Shown: piece by piece, positions 57,639-64,000 of the stretch | How positions within the stretch are numbered: position 1 is the first letter of the stretch | How the letters are laid out: the number at the start of each line of letters is the position of its first letter | Origin: Paraphysoderma sedebokerense | Taxonomy: Eukaryota > Blastocladiomycota > Physodermatomycetes > Physodermatales > Physodermataceae | Assembly (NCBI GenBank): GCA_025602915.1 | Contig: JAHLJZ010000074.1 | Span: forward strand, 50,031-114,030 | DNA: 64,000 bases | Direction: 5' to 3' | The notes under the pieces: model-generated | Database searches by the model: none | Seen by the model: only the letters and a program-made list of their open reading frames with translations | Told to the model about the DNA's origin: nothing | Program-made: the position numbers and the translations under genes

Positions 57639-60371
57639 ATGGCATCCCCTCAGGATCTGTCTTATCTCGAGGCCGACTTTGACTACTCCAAGCTCACCAT
57701 CCAGAAGCTCCGCTCGATTCTCTCGTTCCACGACGTCCCTCTCCCGCCATCATCAGTCAAGAAGCAAGTTCTCCTCGACCTCTTCAAGCTCCATATCGCC
57801 GCCAATAGGGATAGAATCAGAGAAAGCTTATTGACTATCACTGTCGGCAACGAGGATGACGAAGCTAACTCTAGCATCATTATCGTCAGTCCAAGCAAAC
57901 TGGAATCTGTCCCTCAAGGTTGTTGTCTACATCATTTCATCAACTTCGCTTCTTCTTTGCTTCACTTCATGTGGCATCTTCATTGACGCATCTAACTTTC
58001 GTACCCCTTGCTGTACGTTCACGCTAACACTCTTTCTATATAGATCGCAAAACGAAAAAGGCTACCAAAACATTCAAGTCTGCTAACAGACGGGCCAATT
58101 CTCGTTCAGACACCCAATCCAATGATATTGGCCAATCCTCTTCAGTACGCAAATCAGACACATCAACCACTCGACGTAAAACTCGACGGTCCGCTATCAC
58201 AAATCCGAAATCAATTCAAAACAATCGTGATTCAGAAACTGATCCGGATGTGTTTAACTTGGCCGATACTAGTTTTTCTGATGACAATGTATTTCAATTA
58301 AGCGCCGACGAAAAGCAAAAATCAAAAAGCAAAAAGAACAACCAGAGGGAAAATCCGTCCGATGTTCCCTCCGATGCAGATACAGATCTGCTAAATGCAG
58401 CAGACACGAGTTTTTCTGATGACAACGTGTTTCAATCTAGCACGCAAAAGAAGAAATCGAAGTCAAACCGAAAATTGAATTCTAAAGTCAAATCAATTGA
58501 TTCTGAATTTGGTTCCGAATCGCTCTCATCTATGGATGTTGACCAGCCAGATTTGGCGGACACCAGTTTTTCTGATGACAATGTGTTTCAATCCAGCGCC
58601 GAAAGGAAGAAAGCCAGGTCGACTAGAAAAACTAGTCCTAAAGCGAAATCTACAAACTCAGAATCTATTCCGGTCGCTCTCTCGGAGATGGATATCGACC
58701 AGCCTGATTTGCCAGACACTAGCTTCTCTGATGATAACGTTTTTCAAAGCAGCCCCGAAAGGAAGCGATCAAAGGGGACAACTAAAAATAACGGCAAAAG
58801 CAAGAGATCTCCTAGGTCTAGGATTTCTACCCCGCCAGAAGGTTTGGATTTGGGTAGTGACAATTCTTTGGATAGGTCTCCTGTTGACTTCACCACCTAT
58901 CAGTCGTCCAACCAGTCATTCGATCAATCTGAAATGGATTCACCAACCCCTGAATTCAAGCCCTTCTCTTTCTTAGATACTCCTCTTGCATTTCAAACAA
59001 TGCCATCTCCCTTTCCGCCGTCTCAGTCATCTGTGGATTCAATCAAAATGAAGGAACCGAGTGTCCTGACGTCTTTATTTAAAATTGTCAGACGCATTTC
59101 TACCGCATCGATCGCTCTGGTTGTTCTCTATATTATGTATTACGCCTACATGACCTACCATCTTGGTTATTGTTCTTCTCATGCCCTCCGCTACAATGAA
59201 CCAATCACAATTTCGAGTCTCGTTGTTCCTTCTTGCCGACCATGTCCACCTCATTCATATTGTAAAAATGGCTCTGTTGTGTCTTGCGAGAACGACTATG
59301 TATTACAAGAAAATCGACTATTTAGAGTTTTAGGCGCGTCGCCTTCTTGTCAGCCTGATACTCAAAAGCGAGTAATGGTTGATTATCTCGTGCGCAAGGT
59401 TGTCGAAAGATTGGATCACTTTGTCGGATTAAAAGAATGTGGCGAAGAAGGCTACAAAGAATTTTATACAGTCTGGGATTATGTTGTGGGTGCAAGAATT
59501 CGCGAATAGGGATTGGGATAATTTGAAGTTAAATGAATTCACAAATTTTGTGTTGTCCGAAGTACAAGTCGGTTCCAATCCGGTCTCATCCTCGACATCT
59601 ATTTCTTCTTCTTTGAAACAATCGGGTGCAAACAACGACACAGCAACAAGCCGAACCCTTCGTATTGGCGCTACTATTGACTCTAAGACCGAGAAACTGA
59701 AATACACGTCATTAAAACCAATTCATCCGTTCCTTTGTGCTCTTCGGCTTTCGCTCATCGCCTTTGTTATTGGAAATTATCAAGTTATTTCGCTCCTCTT
59801 ATTTTTCTTCGCTGCAACCTATTCCATTTTCACTAAATACAGAAAGCGCCGACTTCACAACATGATTGTGGAACAGTTAACACAAAAAGTAATCAAACTG
59901 CTGATAAATCAATCCCGTATTTACGAGTCAAGCTCGTCGTCTTCGAGTTCTTCAAATCAATATCCGTCTATTGGTACCTCCCAATTGAGGGACCATTTAC
60001 TGCCACCAACAACAAAATCATACTCGCTCTTCACAGACCATCCGACTTCCACGTCGCGTTCTAAATCTTTGAAGCCTTCCAATACTGTATCGGTGCCACT
60101 GACAGCGCATGATCGATTAGAGATTTGGAGAAAAGTGTCTAAAGCGGTCCTGGTAAATAGTAGCATCCGTGAGACAGTCATGAATTATAAAGGCGAAGCT
60201 CTACAGATGTGGGAATGGATTGGACCAAAAGTATTTGAGATGGAAAAAGTGGGCCAAGTGGATGATAGTCATGTCGGAGATAACGGTAGGAGGAACGATG
60301 GTGATAAAAATAGCCGCAGTAACAGGGTTGAAATAAGCGGAGGAAGTGGTGTCTATCCTTCGATTAAGTGA
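57639..60371 (+). CDS. Src1/Heh1/MAN1-like inner nuclear membrane protein (frame break at 59507)
   Basis: Exon 1 57639-57918 and exon 2 from 58044. The N-terminus has a HeH/LEM-like helix-extension-helix (YSKLTIQKLRSILSFHDVPL, VKKQVLLDLFKLHI). The middle has four copies of DTSFSDDNVFQ(S/L)S between Lys-rich linkers; FSDDNPFQ motifs are typical of fungal Src1. TM1 (ASIALVVLYIMYYAYM) is followed by a Cys-containing lumenal part (SCRPCPPHSYCKNGSVVSCE). The first frame stops at TAG 59507-59509 (581 aa). The next frame continues at once with RDWDNLKLNEFTNFVL, TM2 (CALRLSLIAFVIGNYQVISL) and the MSC ending KAVLVNSSIRETVMNYKGEA, LQMWEWIG, up to TGA 60371. A +1 shift at TAG G gives 868 aa. No GT..AG intron fits. 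Confidence 0.8.
58261..58755 (+). repeat. Four coding repeats DTSFSDDNVFQ
   Basis: Four copies of a 13-residue motif at about 58264, 58405, 58558 and 58714, spaced 140-155 bp, inside the Src1-like protein. Linkers are Lys/Ser-rich and diverged, the motif itself is nearly invariant. Confidence 0.85.
59439..60371 (+). pseudogene. Second-frame portion of the Src1-like gene
   Basis: C-terminal MSC-domain half of the gene above, open in the +1 frame. It has no credible start of its own, since the first in-frame codons overlap the upstream half and no signal or promoter precedes it. Listed so that it is not taken for a separate gene. A one-base indel in the sequence, a pseudogene mutation or +1 frameshifting would each explain it. 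Confidence 0.5.
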
Positions 60372-61469
60372 TGATGCGGTCATACAACGAGTAACGAAGG
60401 CTAGGAAAGCCCTAGCTAATTGCATGATATTGATAAAGTTTAATGCTAGGTTCTGGTAGTTTCTCTGTGATATTGCATACCTTACTTTGTCTCATTGTTT
60501 CAAAAGATTACTTTATTTTTCTTACTAGTGTCAGAGTTCTGTTACATTCTGAGATATAAATAGCAAATTCTCATTTACCATTATCAACATTCAAATTGAT
60601 TATACTACAACTGAGCCCAAAAATTAGAAATTATCAATAATGCACAAAACAATCGCATTTAGAGACTACTTGCTTAGAATACTCTGAAGAACAATTATAC
60701 ATTCGAGTTTGTATTTTTATTGCCGCACTCACTGCAATTTCACATCAACATGGGGTTCTCCCTTTTACTCTCAACTCTGTCGTTACGCTGTTCATTTAAT
60801 ACTGATCATTCTCCGAGCTTTTGGATTCTCGGGAATGCAGAGGAATTGTACTATAGGATTCACTCTCCAGCAGAAGAAATGAATAATGAATTACGAGCAT
60901 TAAGGAAAAATCCTAGCAATTTCCAACGGATAAATCGGTATTTGGGTATCATCTCATCTCGCAATGGGGACATGGAATCATTTTCGAAATGACTTTTGGT
61001 ACGAGTTCCATAGTGGCAACTGATAATGCCGGGATTTTAACTCAGTCGATCGCTTAATACATAAAAATTGGTCCACATAAAATATTCATTTATGTTCCAG
61101 CCGACATGAACTCACAACAATCTTTATTTGTGTTTTCGATTTATTACCAAAATAGCCCATACAGCTGGCATGCGGGAGAATACAAATGGTAACAATCGCT
61201 AAATATAGGCAAAATCGGGACTTCTGCCAGTAGCAGCGCATTGCTATCCTTACAGACCGTGAATCGTCATTAAATATAATGATAATTTATTGTAAAATAA
61301 TGAGACGTAACATTTCACATGCAGTTTTCAGTTTCACTTCTTGCTCAAATCACTGGCGCCATCGCAACACAATGAATGTATCATAATGTATCGTTATATT
61401 TCGAACAGGCAGAAGCAATCAACGACGAGAGGAACCGAAAAATACGTTTGCTTCCAGCTTTGTACCTAG
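60372..61469. other. Intergenic between convergent genes
   Basis: AT-rich. A 90-codon plus-strand frame at 60720-60992 lacks any recognised motif; not called. Two tandem ATGAATGTATC-like pieces near 61371 are probably chance. Confidence 0.4.
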
Positions 61470-62793
61470 TTAACACCCAGATATCCTTCTTGTTACTTCG
61501 TACTGAATACTACTCATATATGGCCTTACATTATCCTCCGCAATGTTAAATTTTACCATAAAGTCTTCGGATTTCATTCTGGCAATATAATCAAGCTCGT
61601 CATCTGACAGAAGTTCCGGACGTTTTAACGAAAACGAATAGACACGATGATCAGACGCCACTGCTTTGCCAACCTCGGCAGTTTCGACTTTACCTACAGC
61701 TGATAGCCTTTCCCTTTCCATGTCTTTGAGCATTTCTGCGGTTTCTTCTTCTGTCATCGTCTGGATGAGCTCTGGATCGAGCTCGCACATTGTCAGGGAA
61801 CTGGAACTAACAGGGGCAACTGCCTTGTCTGCGTCGGCAAGACCGGCTTCACTTAGAGCAAGTAGCCTTTCCCTTTCCATGTCTTTGAGCATTTCTGCGG
61901 TTTCTTCTTCTGTCATCGTCTGGATGAGCTCTGGATCGAGCTCGCACATTGTCAGGGAACTGGAACTAACAGGGGCAACTGCCTTGTCTGCGTCGGCAAG
62001 ACCGGCTTCACTTAGAGCAAGTAGCCTTTCCCTTTCCATGTCTTTGAGCATTTCTGCGGTTTCTTCTTCTGTCATCGTCTCGATGGGTTCTGGATCGATC
62101 TCCCACACTTTTGCAGAACTGGAACTAACAGGGGCAACTGCCTTGTCTGCGTCGGCGAGACCGGCTTCACTTAGAGCAAGTAGCCTTTCCCTTTCCATGT
62201 CTTTAAGCATTTCTGCGATTTCTTCTTCTGTCATCGTCTCGATGGGTTCAAGCTGCCCTTCTTCCTTCGAAGGAGCCTTAAATCCTTGTGGACGTAAAGG
62301 TACTCGGGGACCGAGGGGCTCTGCTCTAGTTTCCAAAGGACAAAACCAGCTGCGAAAAAGGGATTTAATTTGTTCAAAAGACTCGGCAGTGAAGGAAGAA
62401 GCCCCACCATAAGGATAGGAAAACACAGAACGGCCTCCCATCCGTAGATTTCCATCAAAAGTCATTGGAGAGTTGACAGTTACATAAGAGGGTTCGGCTA
62501 AGGTAGCGACAAAATTGATGAGGAATGAAATCCACCATAATAAACCCTTGAAAGCACTTACCAGGTAATTTTCTAGTTACAATCAATGCCCCAGGTTGAT
62601 TGGAGGACACCATTAGAGATTTGTCGGGGCCGTAAAATGTAGATGTGATGGGTAGGCAAGTAACAATATTCCCTCGCTTCCCCGAAACTCTAAGTACAAC
62701 AACTAATCTGGCTTTGACACCACTATATTCGTTGTTACTTTCGCTCGGCCAAATGCGGCAGACCCAAACTTGTCCAGGACGGAAAGTGGCCAT
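61470..62793 (-). CDS. Protein with N-terminal SH3-like barrel and four 53-residue repeats
   Basis: Two exons (62793-62562, 62497-61470) give 419 aa; not recognised as a known protein. Residues 1-77 (RPGQVWVCRIWPSESNNEYS, KARLVVVLRVSGKRGNIVTC, LPITSTFYGP) resemble the SH3-like fold of PemK/MazF-type proteins in pattern of strands, but catalytic identity is not shown. After a linker, residues about 155-330 hold tandem repeats of 53 aa: P(I)ETMTEEETAEMLKDMER, ERLLALSEAGLADADKAVAP, then VSSSSLTMCELDP. Copies 2 and 3 are almost identical in DNA, so duplication is recent. The end SDDELDYIARMKSEDFMVKF is different. The repeats are predicted helical and acidic. Role unknown. Confidence 0.65.
61704..62260 (-). 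repeat. 159-bp coding tandem repeat, about 3.5-4 copies
   Basis: The same sequence (for example TAGCCTTTCCCTTTCCATG on the plus strand) begins at 61704, 61863, 62022 and 62181, exactly 159 bp apart. 159 is 53 codons, so copy number change keeps the frame. Confidence 0.95.
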
Positions 62794-64000
62794 ACTTGTG
62801 AGTGCCGGAAGGGAGATGTAGGGGATTCCGTCTAGGTCGAAAATCTCTCTTATTTCCTATATCGTCGTCTTCTGAGCGAATTTCCAATCCGAGCGCATCA
62901 TTCCAATGTACGGAGTTGGGACTGGTTAGGCTGATTCATATCATGTGACAAGCACCATGGCAACCAAACAAATATTTGAACTCGGGTGGGTCAACCTTGC
63001 GAATCCAATTGACCCATCAGTCGAGGTAGTGCATATTAATATTTCTACTACTACCAGTACCAATAAAGAATTTATCTTCATTAACTTGACCATAATTGAC
63101 AGGATATCTTTTGCTTCGACATATTATGAGTCTTGAGAAAGTCTGCCTCTTACCCGATAAAGAACACTGTTTTCGCAACACTTCTACGATGTCATCTTAA
63201 TGCATTGATTCGTTCAAATTCTGTAGAAAGTAAATGTAGATTTAATTACTTCCTTTTGTCGGGTACGTGCTGTTGAGTAAGAGAGTGGATAGGTTGCCCA
63301 CAAAGATACAGTTCAATGGCGACACAACCCATACACGCAAACAATACCTCCCTCGGTTGCGATAAATTATCGTTTGAACTCAGTTGTATTGCCATTGGTA
63401 TCCAATATTTTCTGGCATTAGTGTCCCAAATTCTTTGTCATCCGTCATCTACCCCTGATTTTCGTTTTCTTGATTTGATTCAAACCCTATTATGAATGGA
63501 CAAATAGGACTGACGCACTCATTAAATCCTAGTGACAGTTACCAGTGACCGTGGATCGAGAAAAATGTAGACGGTGAAAGGGCAAGTGGAGCGGCAGTCA
63601 AAAGGGCGGCACAGGCAATAATCTCAACTTATTCATGTCATTTTTTATGCTATCAACATAATACTGCTGCCAAATTTATTTAATTTTTATAACCTAAATA
63701 ACATCAGAATTATCATTACAAGAATTATTAAATCATCTTACACTTCACTAATGTCCAGCCAACCAGATTATTTAAAGCAACCTTTTTTTAATTTGATCGT
63801 CTTGGTGGATGGTGTAAGGAATGAACTTGGTGAACAAATTAAGATAAACTTTACCAAAAGAATAATTATAACGCTGGATTCTTGGTTGCTTAAAAGCGCC
63901 TCTGTGATGGCGAGGAAGATCTCGAAGTTTAGGTCAGGCATATGACACTGTTTCAACTCAAATCCTTCTTCAAAAACTTCGACATCGTGCAGCCCCGCCA
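62794..64000. other. No gene supported
   Basis: Short frames at 62945-63136 and 63751-63945 (MSSQPDYLKQPFFNLIVLVD...) have no recognised motif and no splice partner. The right edge may cut a gene that continues outside. Confidence 0.35.

Noticed and set aside
59490-59509. 20-nt intron (GTGCAA..ATAG) to repair the Src1-like frame
   Set aside because: Too short for splicing, and the resulting frame meets TGA after a few codons.
60720-60992. 90-codon frame between Src1-like and repeat-protein genes
   Set aside because: No family resemblance, no splice signals and AT-rich surroundings; insufficient support.
61704-62260. Regularly spaced repeats as a CRISPR array
   Set aside because: The whole 159-bp unit, not just a short repeat, is conserved, it is coding, and the genome is eukaryotic.
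61666-62412. Long Ser-rich plus-strand frame opposite the repeat protein
   Set aside because: It is the antisense shadow of the 159-bp repeats; the minus strand has the splice site and coherent protein.
63751-63945. 64-codon frame near the right edge
   Set aside because: Too short and without motif; could be part of a gene beyond the window but cannot be shown.

Overview
This window is nuclear DNA from a gene-dense eukaryote. Genes lie on both strands and carry many short introns of about 35 to 110 bp (a few to about 330 bp), nearly all GT..AG. The gene set points to a zoosporic (flagellated) fungus or a close relative such as a chytrid, blastoclad or aphelid. A chitin synthase export chaperone (Chs7) is fungal, an ODAD4/TTC25 outer-dynein-arm docking protein implies a motile flagellum, and a DMC1 recombinase implies meiosis. 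I cannot name the species. I joined exons by splice signals and reading frame. In the multi-exon models the exon lengths sum to whole codons and conserved motifs run across the joins, with three exceptions noted in their entries: the first gene, the Src1-like gene and the seven-TM gene.

Layout. 1-5.9 kb: an unresolved acidic minus-strand gene, an NDUFB4-like complex I subunit, about 1.8 kb with no gene I can support, a disordered orphan protein, and a PNPOx-like flavin protein. 6.3-11.6 kb: a SIRT4-type sirtuin and a 16-exon GH15 glucosidase/trehalase. 11.8-20.8 kb (minus strand): a CAMK-type kinase with a long tail, ODAD4, and a large secreted S9-type serine hydrolase. 21.5-32.1 kb: a C1orf131/DUF4602 nucleolar protein, a small orphan, ribosomal protein eL43, a ZGPAT-like G-patch protein, MsrB, a Met/Gly/Asn-rich protein and ribosomal protein uS7. 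32.4-43.1 kb: an ICE2/NARG2-like protein with a CCCH finger, an RBM5/10-like splicing factor, DMC1, Chs7 and a 135-aa orphan. 43.3-51 kb: a beta-helix-repeat cell-surface protein with a multi-TM tail, and TFIP11. 51.6-60.4 kb: a seven-TM protein interrupted by a TGA, a DUF1295 membrane enzyme, a CD2BP2/Lin1 GYF protein, and a Src1/MAN1-like inner nuclear membrane protein whose two halves are in different frames. 61.4-62.8 kb: a protein with 159-bp tandem repeats. The last 1.2 kb holds no gene I can support.

Theme. RNA-processing genes are enriched: three G-patch proteins (ZGPAT-, RBM5/10- and TFIP11-like), the U5 snRNP-type CD2BP2, an SSU-processome C1orf131 and an snRNA-transcription ICE2-like gene, next to two ribosomal protein genes. 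No tRNA, rRNA, transposon or CRISPR array was recognised. The most unusual observations are the frame break in the Src1-like gene, the in-frame TGA inside the first membrane segment of the seven-TM protein, frame- or motif-supported microexons of 6, 8 and 14 nt, a Gln-to-Met change at the conserved TNQ position of DMC1, and the ICE2-like protein with a CCCH finger.
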